Positions 11,252 through 19,347 are shown, counted from the stretch's first letter. The stretch: DNA of 46,389 nucleotides from Armatimonadota bacterium (GCA_026392155.1 JAPLCP010000049.1:1-46389), one strand, 5' to 3'. The notes: a model not told the origin generated them from the letters alone. Program-made: numbers and translations.

Positions 11252-11965
11252 ATGGATAGCTTGCTCAAGAATGCAGCGTGTGTCATTCCACAACCAAAGA
11301 CGAAACAGCTTCTCCCTCTGTTCTGGCTAACCGAGTCACGTCTCCTGGTTCAAGAGAGGCGCCCAACGGGATCTCCACCTCAGGTACGCACCGGAATACT
11401 GGATATTCCCAGTGGCAAAACCACCTACCCGGCTTCTGTCCCGCGTTATCTCCAAGGTAGCCTTTCACCGAATAAAAAATGGGTTCTTTGTGAGCCCCCC
11501 ACTCAGTGGGATTACGAGGGAGTTCTTTGGGTGGAGGCAGTCTCACTTAATGGTCAGCCCACACAACGATGGACCTACGAAAAACCAGAGCTTGGTTTCC
11601 AAGTTTTCAAAACCTCGAATTTTTTCTGGTTGCCTGATGGACGTAGCTGGGTATTGCTAGCATATGCCTCAACAAATAAAGGAAACCTTATCTACGCGCT
11701 CACGGGCAACTGGACAGAGAAACCATACATTAAAGTCTTTCCATTAGGGCTATCGCAGGACGACATTTCTCCCAGCACAAATACACAATCGGCGTACCTA
11801 CATTGGGAGTTACGCCTCTCCCAAGGCGAGCGCTCTCAACGGGAGTTCCCCCCGAAAGGCACACAGCTCCAGTGGCTCCCGAGTGGCAAGAAGCTCAGCT
11901 TTCAGTACGACAACGCACTCTGGGTGGTGCCCGATGCACCACCCAAGCAACCACAAATCATCTAA
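11252..11965 (+). CDS. Hypothetical propeller-like protein
   Basis: This 237-residue protein has no recognised family. It shows short repeated beta-hairpin-like units typical of WD40/TolB-type propellers: LLPLFWLTESRLLVQ, GILDIPSGKTTYPA, SLSPNKKWVLCEPP, FFWLPDGRSWVLLAY and LQWLPSGKKLSFQYDNALWVV. The x-W-L-P-D/S-G-x-x motif repeated near residues 128 and 215 supports this. No signal peptide is seen, so it is probably cytoplasmic. A GGAG eight bases before the ATG serves as ribosome site. It is more AT-rich than the next gene. It lies in a plus-strand run with a larger propeller protein, separated from it by a repeat. Confidence 0.55.
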   Translation: MDSLLKNAACVIPQPKTKQLLPLFWLTESRLLVQERRPTGSPPQVRTGILDIPSGKTTYPASVPRYLQGSLSPNKKWVLCEPPTQWDYEGVLWVEAVSLNGQPTQRWTYEKPELGFQVFKTSNFFWLPDGRSWVLLAYASTNKGNLIYALTGNWTEKPYIKVFPLGLSQDDISPSTNTQSAYLHWELRLSQGERSQREFPPKGTQLQWLPSGKKLSFQYDNALWVVPDAPPKQPQII

Positions 11966-12024
11966 CCCTCCCCTCTCTCCGCCCTGCCTCCGCAGGGTTG
12001 GGAGGAGGGGCAGGGGGAGGAGGG
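11966..12024 (+). repeat. Palindromic G/C-rich repeat supplying a ribosome-binding site
   Basis: CCCTCCCCTCTCTCC pairs imperfectly with GGGAGGAGGGG, enclosing a small CCTGCCTCCGCAGG hairpin. It ends in GGGGGAGGAGGGAACC directly before the ATG at 12029, so the repeat provides the Shine-Dalgarno sequence. It is related to 661-735. Confidence 0.55.
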
Positions 12025-12028
12025 AACC

Positions 12029-13891
12029 ATGAAACCAACACTTTTAGGACAGCCGTGCCAGGCACGCAATGTACACGCCGGGGTGATTGTCAACGACAAG
12101 GGCCGCGAGTGGTTTGTCATCACCAACATGAACGAAGCATCGAACATGGAGCTGATTATGATCGACGCCCAGCGGGATGTGGCCGAGGTGCACCGGGCTC
12201 CGGCGGGCTCGGGGGCGTGGGCACTGGAAAAACTATCGGAGACCCTGCTGGCCGTGGGGACCTATTTTGACGGCATGTTCATGCTCTTTGATGTCAGCAA
12301 GCGCCAGTGGGTCAAGACCGCCAAGTTCCCCGGCGAGGACTATATCTGGAACTTTGGAATCGGCAAAGACGGGCGGCTCTACGGCGGGACGTATCCTGGT
12401 GGCAAGCTGGGAGCGCTGACGGTCGAGACCGGCGCGGTGGAGGACCTGGGGGCACCGACCAAGGCAAGCGGCAACCTCTACCTGCGCTATGTCTCCGCAC
12501 TCCCCGACGGGCGGCTCTTCTGCCAGTTTGGCTTTGGCAAGCCCGAGACGCAGGTCTTCGATCCGGCGACCAAGGCGTTTACCAAAGCCCCCGACGCGCT
12601 CCAAGGTGCGAGTATCGGGGTGGCATGGAACGGGTACTTTCTGGTCGGGGCGAAGGCGTTTCGGATGCCGGACTTGGCAGAGGTGACGCCGCTGCCGTTC
12701 CCGGAGCCCGATCCCAAGGACGGTGCCTGGAACGTCGACACGCGCCTCACCGACTCCAAGACCCTGATCCTGCGACAAGGGCAAAAAGTCTGGCGGTTTG
12801 TGGCGGGGGAGAAGAAGCTCACGCTCGCGCTGACCCTCACCGAGAACTCCGGCGGGCTGCTGGCGCGCAACGACAAGGGGACGTTCTTTGGGGTGCGCGG
12901 CCAAGACTACTTCACCCTTTTCACCCTCGGGGGACGCAAGCGCAAGCTGGAGTTGAAGCGTATCCCCGGCCCCGCCGCGCCGCGCCCGACACACTTTCTG
13001 CGAGTCGATGACCGCGGGCGGCTCTGGGGCGGCCCGACCTTTGGGCAGACGCTCTTCTACCTCGACACCAAGACCGGCAAGCTCACCAATACCCGCACGA
13101 TCTCCGACCAGGGCGGCGAGGTCTACGATGCGGCCATCCTCGACGGTATCTGCTACGCGGTGGCCTATGTCGGCGGCGAGGTGATCCGCTTCGACCCCGA
13201 TGCCAAGTGGAACCAGGTAGAGCATGTCAATCCCAAGACCATCTTCCGGGTCGGGCCGGACTACATCCGCCCCAGCGCCGGGGTCTGTGTCGGCGACGAT
13301 GGCAGGCTCTACGCGGGCTGGCTGGCCAAGTACGGCGAGTACGGCGGGGCTGTCAGTATCACCGATCCCAAGACCGGCAAGTCCGACGTTCTCAAGAACC
13401 CGCTGGGGCCGCAGGGGATCAGTGGGGTCGCACCCGTCGGAGTGGGGCAGGTGCTGATCGGCACCAGCACCGAGGCCAATGGGCTCTCCGCACAGAAAGG
13501 CGTCCCCGTAAAAGTCGGGCTCTGGGACCTGGCACAAGGAAAGGCACTCTGGACCCACGAGTTCCCCGATGTAGCATCGGTCTACGGCCTCCTCTACGAC
13601 TCCCACACCAAGCTCGCTGCGTGCGCCTACCGCAACAAGCTCTATGTCTTCGACCCCCAGAAAGGCGAGCTCGGTGCCCCCGCGATTGAGAAGCTCAGCA
13701 GCCGCCCCATCCTTGGCGAGCCCGGGACGGTTCTCTACGCCGACGGCAACACGCTCTTGTCCTACTCCCTCACCACCAAAGAGAGCCGTGAGCTCGCCAA
13801 GCTCCCGGCCAAGATCGGCTCGATCGCCTACGGCGGCCCGGAGAAGAGAGTCTTTGTCGCCTGTGGTGTCGATGTCTACAGCCTCCAGTAG
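12029..13891 (+). CDS. Large beta-propeller-like protein of unknown function
   Basis: This is a 620-residue protein without a signal peptide. It contains many recurring beta-propeller-type units, for example FGIGKDGRLYGGTYPGGKLGALTVETG, YVSALPDGRLFCQFGFGK, LRVDDRGRLWGGPTFG and VCVGDDGRLYAGWLAKYGEYGG. The repeated DGRLY-A/G-G pattern resembles SMP-30/YVTN/PQQ-like propellers. No catalytic residues can be assigned. Codon use is strongly GC-rich, unlike the preceding propeller gene. The ribosome site GGAGG lies in the adjacent repeat. The 3' end overlaps the convergent ArsR gene by 16 bp. Confidence 0.6.
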   Translation: MKPTLLGQPCQARNVHAGVIVNDKGREWFVITNMNEASNMELIMIDAQRDVAEVHRAPAGSGAWALEKLSETLLAVGTYFDGMFMLFDVSKRQWVKTAKFPGEDYIWNFGIGKDGRLYGGTYPGGKLGALTVETGAVEDLGAPTKASGNLYLRYVSALPDGRLFCQFGFGKPETQVFDPATKAFTKAPDALQGASIGVAWNGYFLVGAKAFRMPDLAEVTPLPFPEPDPKDGAWNVDTRLTDSKTLILRQGQKVWRFVAGEKKLTLALTLTENSGGLLARNDKGTFFGVRGQDYFTLFTLGGRKRKLELKRIPGPAAPRPTHFLRVDDRGRLWGGPTFGQTLFYLDTKTGKLTNTRTISDQGGEVYDAAILDGICYAVAYVGGEVIRFDPDAKWNQVEHVNPKTIFRVGPDYIRPSAGVCVGDDGRLYAGWLAKYGEYGGAVSITDPKTGKSDVLKNPLGPQGISGVAPVGVGQVLIGTSTEANGLSAQKGVPVKVGLWDLAQGKALWTHEFPDVASVYGLLYDSHTKLAACAYRNKLYVFDPQKGELGAPAIEKLSSRPILGEPGTVLYADGNTLLSYSLTTKESRELAKLPAKIGSIAYGGPEKRVFVACGVDVYSLQ

Positions 13892-14427
13892 ACCCCGCTC
13901 TCCCGCGCCATGAGCCGCTCCGCCACAAAGAGGCGGCGGAGCGTCGCGACATCGTCGTGGAAGGGGCGGAGCTTGGCACTGAGCTCCACCTCGGTGTAGC
14001 GCACACCCGGCTCAAACTCCGCCACGAGCCGCTCCAGCACGATCCGCTGCTTCTTCTGCCGCGCGGGGATCGTCGTGAGCCGACCGTTTTCAAAGAATGC
14101 ATCCAGCACTTTTTTGGCGAACTTATCCGCGGGCTCCTCCGCCTCCATCAGCGTCTTCAGCCGCTCCCCCAGCCCCTCACCCAGCGCGTCCACGGCCTCA
14201 GAGCGCGCCTGATGCACTCGGCTCAGCGTCTCCACCAGCCCCGCCTCGCGTAGCTTGCTGATATGGTGCGTAATCGTCGGCTCCGACAGCCCCAGAGCCG
14301 CCGAGAGTTCCTCGCCCGTCTGCGGCTCGCGCAAGAGCAAGCCCATGAGCCGAAGTCGGGTCGGCTCCCCCAGCGCCTTCAGCTGCCCTGCTAGTGTTCC
14401 AATGGTCTCTATCATTTCAACATCCAT
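13876..14427 (-). CDS. ArsR-family regulator fused to a DUF2087 domain
   Basis: This 183-residue protein has residues about 10-80 forming an ArsR-type winged helix: LKALGEPTRLRLMGLLLREPQTGEELSAALGLSEPTITHHISKLREAGLV. The recognition helix is SEPTITHHISKL. The C-terminal about 75 residues (DAFFENGRLTTIPARQKKQRIVLERLVAEFEPG, then YTEVELSAKLRPFHDDVATLRRLFVAERLM, ending in YWRL) match the DUF2087 domain often attached to such regulators. No metal-binding CxC motif is visible, so the signal is not obviously a metal. The promoter region holds a near-perfect palindrome abutting the start codon, which suggests autoregulation. Confidence 0.85.
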   Translation of the reverse strand: MDVEMIETIGTLAGQLKALGEPTRLRLMGLLLREPQTGEELSAALGLSEPTITHHISKLREAGLVETLSRVHQARSEAVDALGEGLGERLKTLMEAEEPADKFAKKVLDAFFENGRLTTIPARQKKQRIVLERLVAEFEPGVRYTEVELSAKLRPFHDDVATLRRLFVAERLMARESGVYWRL

Positions 14428-14443
14428 CTAATCATATAATTAG
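14428..14443 (-). promoter_or_regulatory. Candidate operator of the ArsR-DUF2087 gene
   Basis: The 16-bp palindrome CTAATCATATAATTAG (one mismatched base pair) lies immediately upstream of the ATG. Two further half-site-like ATTAGACA sequences occur at 14439-14446 and near 14464-14471 in a strikingly AT-rich stretch. A winged-helix dimer could bind here. The assignment is inferred from symmetry and position. Confidence 0.5.
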
Positions 14444-14479
14444 ACAGATGACAAATAATAAAATTAGACAAACATAAAA

Positions 14480-14525
14480 AAGCCCCTCTCCCAGCGAAGA
14501 ATGAGCGACTGGAAGAAGGGTTGGG
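14480..14525. repeat. Hairpin repeat related to the CCCTCTTCCC family
   Basis: CCCCTCTCCCAGCGAAGAAT then GAGCGACTGGAAGAAGGGTTGGGGAGAG forms an imperfect hairpin. The AGCGAAGAATGAG loop resembles the AACGAGGAACGAG loop of the element at 11139-11232 read on the other strand. Confidence 0.45.
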
Positions 14526-14535
14526 GAGAGATTGG

Positions 14536-15720
14536 CTACGCGCCTAAACCGGCTCCACTTGCCCTTGCGGGCTCGACCTGGCGGCGGGCGCGGCGCTCTT
14601 TGACGAGCTCGTCGGTGGCGAGGGCCTTGAGCGGATCGGCGGGGCGACCGATTTCTTCGCGGGTGGCAGCGAGGATCGGGCGGACATCGGTCTCGTAGGC
14701 ATCGCGGAGAATCGCGTGTGCCCCCATGACGTCACCGGCCACCTGCATCTCGGCGAGGGCGGCGCGGTCTACCAGCAGTGCTTTGGCGTAGGCGGTCTGG
14801 ACATTGAGCACGGAGAGTACCATGGCCTCGATCTTCTTCTCCACCACGTGGCTCTGATCTAACATATACGCCGTCTGGAACGCCGTCTTGCCGTCGTTGC
14901 CGTTGATCAGCTCATGGAAGATGCAGAACAGCGCGTAGGGGTTGGCGCTCCCCACGATCAAATCATCGTCGGCGTAGCGGCGATCATTGAAGTGGAAGCC
15001 CCCGAGGCGGCCCTCGGCAATCAGCGTGGCGACAATGAACTCGATATTGGTGTAGTGGCCATGGTGCCCCGTGTCCACCAGCACTTTGGCACGCTCACCC
15101 AGCTTCTGACAGACCGTGAAGCTTGTGCCCCAGTCGGCTAGATCGGTGTGGTAGAACGCGGGCTCGAAGAGCTTGTACTCCACCAGCATCTCGCCATCCT
15201 CGGGCATCGCGGCGTAGCCCTCGGCAAGCGAGTCGATCAGGCGCTGGCGGCGGCTCTTGATATCGTCCTGGCCGGGATAGTTCGTCCCATCAGCCAGCCA
15301 GATGCTCAGCAGCTTGCTCCCGGTGACTTCCATGATCTCGGCGCACTCTTTGAGATGCGCGACGGCTTTTTTGCGGATCGCCGGGTCGGGGTTGCAGACC
15401 GAGCCGAGCTTGTAGTCGTGATCCTGAAACAGGTTCGGGTTGATCGCCCCAATCGCGACGCCTTCGCTCTTGGCGAACTCCGCGATATCGGCCCAGGTCT
15501 TGCCGGCAGGCGGCAGGTCCCAGGGAATGTGGACGGCAACCGTCGGGCAGACCCCCGTGAGGCGGTGCACCGTCGCGGCATCCTCGATCTTCTCGTAGAT
15601 ATCACGAGCGACTCCCGGCTCGGGGAAGGCTCCGAAGCGGGTACCCGCATTGGCAAAGCCCCAGGAGGGCAGCTCGATAGGAAGGGCGCGCAACGCGGCG
15701 CGGATTTGCTCTTGGTTCAT
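14536..15720 (-). CDS. rhaI: L-rhamnose isomerase/sugar isomerase (RhaI-type TIM barrel)
   Basis: This 394-residue xylose isomerase-like TIM-barrel protein interconverts an aldose such as L-rhamnose and its ketose with divalent metal. Metal-site motifs are visible in order: VEYKLFEPAFYHTD (Glu), KVLVDTGHHGHYTNIE (Asp), and GFHFNDRRYADDDLIVGSANP (His and Asp). Length and motif order fit the Pseudomonas/Streptomyces RhaI type rather than E. coli RhaA. I start at the ATG encoding MNQEQIRAALRALPIELPSWGFANAGTRFGAF; the open frame extends upstream only through repeat sequence. The sugar-type Gfo/Idh/MocA oxidoreductase at 16466 is divergent. An inverted-repeat-flanked gene now separates the two. 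Confidence 0.85.
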   Translation of the reverse strand: MNQEQIRAALRALPIELPSWGFANAGTRFGAFPEPGVARDIYEKIEDAATVHRLTGVCPTVAVHIPWDLPPAGKTWADIAEFAKSEGVAIGAINPNLFQDHDYKLGSVCNPDPAIRKKAVAHLKECAEIMEVTGSKLLSIWLADGTNYPGQDDIKSRRQRLIDSLAEGYAAMPEDGEMLVEYKLFEPAFYHTDLADWGTSFTVCQKLGERAKVLVDTGHHGHYTNIEFIVATLIAEGRLGGFHFNDRRYADDDLIVGSANPYALFCIFHELINGNDGKTAFQTAYMLDQSHVVEKKIEAMVLSVLNVQTAYAKALLVDRAALAEMQVAGDVMGAHAILRDAYETDVRPILAATREEIGRPADPLKALATDELVKERRARRQVEPARASGAGLGA

Positions 15721-15751
15721 GGCCGATGATTCGTGGCCGGCGCGGCGTTTT

Positions 15752-15813
15752 CCTGCCGCCGATTGGAAATCGGCGTCTGCAATGGCGTTCCGCCACAAAG
15801 CCCGTGCCGGGCT
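15752..15813 (+). repeat. 62-bp inverted repeat, copy 1
   Basis: The repeat starts CCTGCCGCCGATTGGAAATC, contains GGCGTCTGCAATGGCG and ends AAAGCCCGTGCCGGGCT. It is matched in reverse complement by 16390-16453 with few differences. Internal hairpins (GCCGATTGGAAATCGGC; AGCCCGTGCCGGGCT) are visible. Confidence 0.85.
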
Positions 15814-15820
15814 CCCGAAT

Positions 15821-16375
15821 TTATCCCCAGCTTCCGAGACCAAGGTCGTAGAGCGGCTGAAGCGGATCGCGGGGTTTCTGCGTCTTTTGCCAAGGCCAAA
15901 GACGCTTTGGAGAAGTTAATATCGGGGCCAGCAAGGCCGTCAAAGTCGTTTCAACGTCTGTAGGTATCCGCTCGTCCAAGTGCTGTATCTCCTCCAGAAG
16001 CCGGGACGTTGCGGCAAAAAAATCAGATTCGCTCATCTGAAAAATATCGAACGGCTCCAATAATACGTAGGGTAGCTGAAACTCGGGGCGTGTGAGAAAC
16101 GCCTTCGTCTCTTCTATTAGCGGCTCCGTAAGCAGATGAGTAAGGTGATCGAGAAACGCAAAAAGCTGCTCACGCCCTTGTGTCAAATCTCCCAGGATCG
16201 CAACTTCGCCTTCACCAGGCCAATCAAGCGAAGGGCAAATTCGTGGTGATGCCGAGGTCAGCAGCTTAAAGACAAGCGGAATATCGTAGGCATACTCTCC
16301 AAGAAGTAGGGGGTTTATCTTTGCACCTTCACCAGGAACAAAATCAACAGCATAAAGCGAGCACCGATTGGCCAT
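15821..16375 (-). CDS. Hypothetical protein of the MANR-x-x-LY type (possible DUF7822), inverted-repeat flanked
   Basis: This 184-residue cytoplasmic protein begins MANRCSLYAVDFVPGEG and continues LGEYAYDIPLVFKLLTSASPRICPSLDW, then VAILGDLTQGREQLFAFLDHL. This matches my memory of a small bacterial family (DUF7822-like) with the same MANRxYLY start and YDIPL-x-x-K-L-L motif. Function is unknown. It is helix-rich and acidic. It has an unusual setting: 62-64 bp inverted repeats lie 7 bp beyond its stop and 14 bp upstream of its start, forming a 702-bp unit between two sugar-metabolism genes. Composition is somewhat more AT-rich than its neighbours. This suggests insertion as a cassette. Confidence 0.6.
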   Translation of the reverse strand: MANRCSLYAVDFVPGEGAKINPLLLGEYAYDIPLVFKLLTSASPRICPSLDWPGEGEVAILGDLTQGREQLFAFLDHLTHLLTEPLIEETKAFLTRPEFQLPYVLLEPFDIFQMSESDFFAATSRLLEEIQHLDERIPTDVETTLTALLAPILTSPKRLWPWQKTQKPRDPLQPLYDLGLGSWG

Positions 16376-16389
16376 CTTAACCTAATTAT

Positions 16390-16453
16390 AGCCCGGCACG
16401 GGCTTCGCGGCGCGAAGCGCCATTGCAGACGCCGGTTTCCAACCGGCGGCAGG
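16390..16453 (-). repeat. 64-bp inverted repeat, copy 2
   Basis: This is the reverse-complement partner of 15752-15813. It ends immediately before a TAAAAT hexamer that is six bases from the ATG of the oxidoreductase gene, so the repeat abuts that promoter. Confidence 0.85.
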
Positions 16454-16459
16454 TAAAAT
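16454..16459 (+). promoter_or_regulatory. Candidate -10 element, leaderless arrangement
   Basis: TAAAAT is followed by exactly six bases (GCCTGC) and the ATG. Identical spacing occurs at 26271 and 40866. The transcript would begin at or next to the start codon, and no Shine-Dalgarno sequence is present. Confidence 0.5.
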
Positions 16460-16465
16460 GCCTGC

Positions 16466-17746
16466 ATGAGTTTTTCGAGTTTCAAAGAGTTTCAGGACGT
16501 CAAGCCCCGTGTCGCGCTGATCGGCTCCGGTTGGTACGGCAAGTGTGATCTGTTTCGGCTCCTGCAAGTCGCCCCAAATGCCGAGGTCGTGGCACTGTGC
16601 GATGTGGACAAGAAGATGCTCACGGAGGCGGCGGACTTAGTGGCGACGCGGCAAGTATCAAAGAAGCGCCCCGCGACTTTTTCAGACTATCGAGAGCTGC
16701 TGACAGAAACCAAGCCTGAGCTGGTGGTGATCGGGACGCCCGACCACTGGCACGCGCTCCAGGCGATCACGGCGATGGAGGCGGGGGCGGATGTCTACTG
16801 CCAGAAGCCGATCTCGGTGGATATCGCCGAGGGGCAGGCGATGCTGGCGGCGGCGCGCAAGCACAAGCGCGTGGTGCAGATCGGGACGCAAAGAAGAAGC
16901 ACACCACACTTGGTCGAGGCGCGGGAGATTTTAAGAGAGGGCAAGCTAGGCAAGATAGGGCTGGTGGAGACGTGCTGTTACTACCACATGCGCAGCTCTA
17001 GCCGTGCGGCCAATACAGCGCCGCCGGAGACGCTGGACTGGGAAATGTGGACGGGCCCCGCGCCACTGCGGCCCTACAACCCGGTGGCGCATCCACGGGG
17101 CTGGCGTGCGTTTATGGAGTACGGCAATGGCATTGTCGGGGATATGTGCGTTCATATGCTGGACATGACCCGCTGGATGCTAGGCCTCGGCTGGCCCAAG
17201 AGCGTGTCATCAAACGGCGGGATTTTTATGGACAAGGCCAGTGTCGCCAATATCACCGACACCCAGACCGCGAGCTTCGACTTTGGCGAGACGCAAGTGC
17301 TCTGGCAGCATAGGAGCTGGGGGGATGCGCCAGACGCGAAATATCCCTGGTCGGCGATTTTCTATGGCGAGAAGGGCGTGCTTAAAGCCAGTGTCAATGG
17401 CTATGACTTTATCCCCAGCCGTGGGCAAGCGATCCATAAAGACGTGACACTGGAGCTGGACAAGTTCCCCGAGGACGCTACCGAGCGCGACTTAGAGAAA
17501 CACGTCGCTCCCGCCATCCGCTACCACATGGCCGACTGGCTTAAAGCTGTCCAGAGCCGAGGCCGTCCGGTGGCAGATATTGAGGAAGGCCACATCTCCA
17601 CCGCGAGCTGCATTCTCGCGAACTTGGCGCAGCAGACCGGGCGCACGCTGGCCTGGGACGCGCAAAAAGGCCGCATCCTCGGCGACGAGGCCGCCAACAA
17701 GCTCCTGCGCCGCCCCTATCGGAAGCCCTGGGTGCATCCGGCCTGA
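16466..17746 (+). CDS. Gfo/Idh/MocA-family oxidoreductase
   Basis: This 426-residue NAD(P)-dependent sugar or inositol dehydrogenase family protein has an N-terminal Rossmann fold (VALIGSGWYGKCDLFRLL) and VVIGTPDHWHALQAITAMEAGADVYCQKPISVDIAEG, where the QKPIS corresponds to the EKP motif with Glu changed to Gln. The C-terminal substrate domain contains GNGIVGDMCVHMLDMTRWMLGL, with the His and Asp of the catalytic region. No Tat signal is present although many relatives in this type of genome carry one. The partner rhaI-type gene is divergent, so a role in deoxy-sugar or related catabolism is plausible but unproven. It appears to be transcribed without a leader. Confidence 0.88.
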   Translation: MSFSSFKEFQDVKPRVALIGSGWYGKCDLFRLLQVAPNAEVVALCDVDKKMLTEAADLVATRQVSKKRPATFSDYRELLTETKPELVVIGTPDHWHALQAITAMEAGADVYCQKPISVDIAEGQAMLAAARKHKRVVQIGTQRRSTPHLVEAREILREGKLGKIGLVETCCYYHMRSSSRAANTAPPETLDWEMWTGPAPLRPYNPVAHPRGWRAFMEYGNGIVGDMCVHMLDMTRWMLGLGWPKSVSSNGGIFMDKASVANITDTQTASFDFGETQVLWQHRSWGDAPDAKYPWSAIFYGEKGVLKASVNGYDFIPSRGQAIHKDVTLELDKFPEDATERDLEKHVAPAIRYHMADWLKAVQSRGRPVADIEEGHISTASCILANLAQQTGRTLAWDAQKGRILGDEAANKLLRRPYRKPWVHPA

Positions 17747-17752
17747 TATAAT
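17744..17752 (+). promoter_or_regulatory. Extended -10 promoter for ParB-like gene
   Basis: TGATATAAT (TG-n-TATAAT) overlaps the stop codon of the oxidoreductase gene and lies 53 bp before the ParB-like start. No clear -35 is visible, which fits an extended -10 promoter. Confidence 0.55.
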
Positions 17753-17805
17753 AGCGAGCGAACATCTGCTTGCCAGATGAAAGAATAGATTGCCGGAGAG
17801 ACTAC

Positions 17806-18690
17806 TTGGAACTGAAGTTTATTGCGATTACGAAGATCGTCGAAGACCCTGACCAGCCGCGAAAAGTGCTGGACGATGCGGCGCTGGCGGGCCTAGCGGA
17901 CTCGATCCGCCAGCATGGCCTGCTCAACCCCATCACCGTGATGGCGCTGGAAGGGATTGATGCCTACCGGATCGTCACCGGCGAGCGCCGCTGGCGAGCG
18001 TCGCAGCAGGCGGGTCTCACCGAGATGGCCTGTATTGTTCGGAGCCTCGCCGACGAGACCCCTGAAAAAATGGCCGAGCAGCTGGTGGAGAACCTCCAGC
18101 GTGAGGACTTAACGCCGCTGGATAAGGCCAAAGCGTTCACCCAGCTCAAGGAAACTCTGGGCGCGACCAACAAAGAGATCGGGCAGCGCCTCGGGGTTTC
18201 CGAGCGCACCGTGGGCTATTTACTCGACTTACTGGACCTTCCCGAGGCCATCTCCGAGCAGATTATCTCATCGCCCAACCGTCCCGCCGATGGCAACCTC
18301 ACCGAGAAGCACGGGCGTTTCCTGCGCCAGCTCAACGAGCAGCCCGACCTACAAGCGCACCTGGTAGAAAAAATCAAGGGTGAAAAACTCTCCGCCGACG
18401 ACACCGGGAAGGTCGCCAAAGCCATCCGCGAGAGCCCGGCATTAGCGGACGAGATTCTTTCGTCGCCTGTGATGGAGCTCCCCAGCCTTCTGGGCAAGCG
18501 CGACGACACCACGTTCAGCGCGGGACGCGGCATGGCAAAAATAGTCGAGAAAATCCCCGCGATGCTCGAAGAGATCAAGCTAGAGCGCGCCTCTGCCGCC
18601 GACCTGCCACTTCTCGAAGAAAAACTCACGGCGGCTCGCAAAGCCATAGACGAAAAACTCGCCGAAGTCAAAGCCGCGCAGCGCAACTAA
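17806..18690 (+). CDS. ParB/Spo0J-family protein
   Basis: This 294-residue protein has an N-terminal ParB/Srx-like nucleotide-binding domain (DPDQPRKVLDDAALAGLADSIRQHGLLNPITV, then YRIVTGERRWRASQQAG with the GERR motif). ENLQREDLTPLDKAKAFTQL follows, then a helix-turn-helix (TNKEIGQRLGVSERTVGYLLDLLDLP). I chose the TTG at 17806 because GGAG lies seven bases upstream and the family N-terminus follows. A TTG at 17770 would add 12 residues. No parA is adjacent, so it is likely a stand-alone or regulatory ParB rather than a proven chromosome-partitioning protein. The last about 80 bp are duplicated at 20348-20431. The C-terminal Lys/Glu-rich tail is probably helical. Confidence 0.85.
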   Translation: MELKFIAITKIVEDPDQPRKVLDDAALAGLADSIRQHGLLNPITVMALEGIDAYRIVTGERRWRASQQAGLTEMACIVRSLADETPEKMAEQLVENLQREDLTPLDKAKAFTQLKETLGATNKEIGQRLGVSERTVGYLLDLLDLPEAISEQIISSPNRPADGNLTEKHGRFLRQLNEQPDLQAHLVEKIKGEKLSADDTGKVAKAIRESPALADEILSSPVMELPSLLGKRDDTTFSAGRGMAKIVEKIPAMLEEIKLERASAADLPLLEEKLTAARKAIDEKLAEVKAAQRN

Positions 18691-19292
18691 GTTGGTTTCG
18701 TTCTGGCCGTCCTTGCGCTTTCCAGCAGGACGGCCAGTTCGCCGTAGGTACTGCCAGCCAAAATCTTAAGACGCATTCGATTTCCGACATACTGCGAGGT
18801 CACCTGTCGAGAAAACTCGATAAGTCTATCGCTGGCGATTGCCTCCTCAGGCTGGCTTTGACAGATTTTAAGAAGCCCACAGATCACGAGTAGCAAGGGC
18901 AGTGACTGATAGGCTTTTGCTTGGGTAGCAAGCTGTAAAAATAGCTCTAGCGCCTGGTCTTCGTCTCCGCACGCCCAGCACGCACGCGCCCTATCTCCCA
19001 GGAGCATCTGCTGAAAGGCAGCATCATCAGTCTGCCAGTGTGGATGCTGAAAGTAGCGCTCGACGCACTCTTTGGCAACCTGCCAGTCTCCTTGCTTGGC
19101 GGCCAGATCATAGCCCAGGGAGGCGAGCAACTCCACGTCTGCTATAGCGGTTTCCGCAAGCGCATCGCCTACACAGTGTTGCTGCCAGAGCGCCGCCCAA
19201 ACTTGCTGAGATTCTGGCGAGTACTTATCGTCTCCAGAGACAATCTTGTCCCAGACTAGATAAATTTCTGATGGCTTTTTTCGTCGCGGCAT
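18687..19292 (-). CDS. Hypothetical helical (TPR-like) protein
   Basis: This 201-residue protein begins MPRRKKPSEIYLVWDKIVSGDD. It is mostly alpha-helical, with paired helices such as DVELLASLGYDLAAKQGDWQVAKECVERYF and LLGDRARACWACGDEDQALELFLQLATQAKA, which look like TPR units. No family can be assigned. The ATG at 19292 is chosen because a near-identical 5' end (same MPRRKK codons) occurs as a fragment at 20858-20899. On the minus strand a TATACT hexamer sits nine bases before the ATG, so the transcript may be nearly leaderless. It is convergent with the ParB-like gene (4-bp overlap) and divergent from the toxin-antitoxin pair. Confidence 0.6.
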   Translation of the reverse strand: MPRRKKPSEIYLVWDKIVSGDDKYSPESQQVWAALWQQHCVGDALAETAIADVELLASLGYDLAAKQGDWQVAKECVERYFQHPHWQTDDAAFQQMLLGDRARACWACGDEDQALELFLQLATQAKAYQSLPLLLVICGLLKICQSQPEEAIASDRLIEFSRQVTSQYVGNRMRLKILAGSTYGELAVLLESARTARTKPT

Positions 19293-19322
19293 TTTACAGA
19301 CAGTATACAATCCGTCGAGCGA

Positions 19323-19328
19323 TATAAT
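19323..19328 (+). promoter_or_regulatory. -10 element of the toxin-antitoxin operon
   Basis: TATAAT is followed by a GGAGG Shine-Dalgarno sequence at 19336-19340 and an ATG at 19348. It shares a 55-bp divergent intergenic region with a minus-strand TATACT. Confidence 0.55.
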
Positions 19329-19347
19329 TTCTCTTGGAGGTAGCCTG

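Noticed and set aside
17806-18690. Chromosome-partitioning ParB with nearby parS/origin
   Set aside because: No parA, parS-like palindrome or origin features are visible, so only family membership is claimed.
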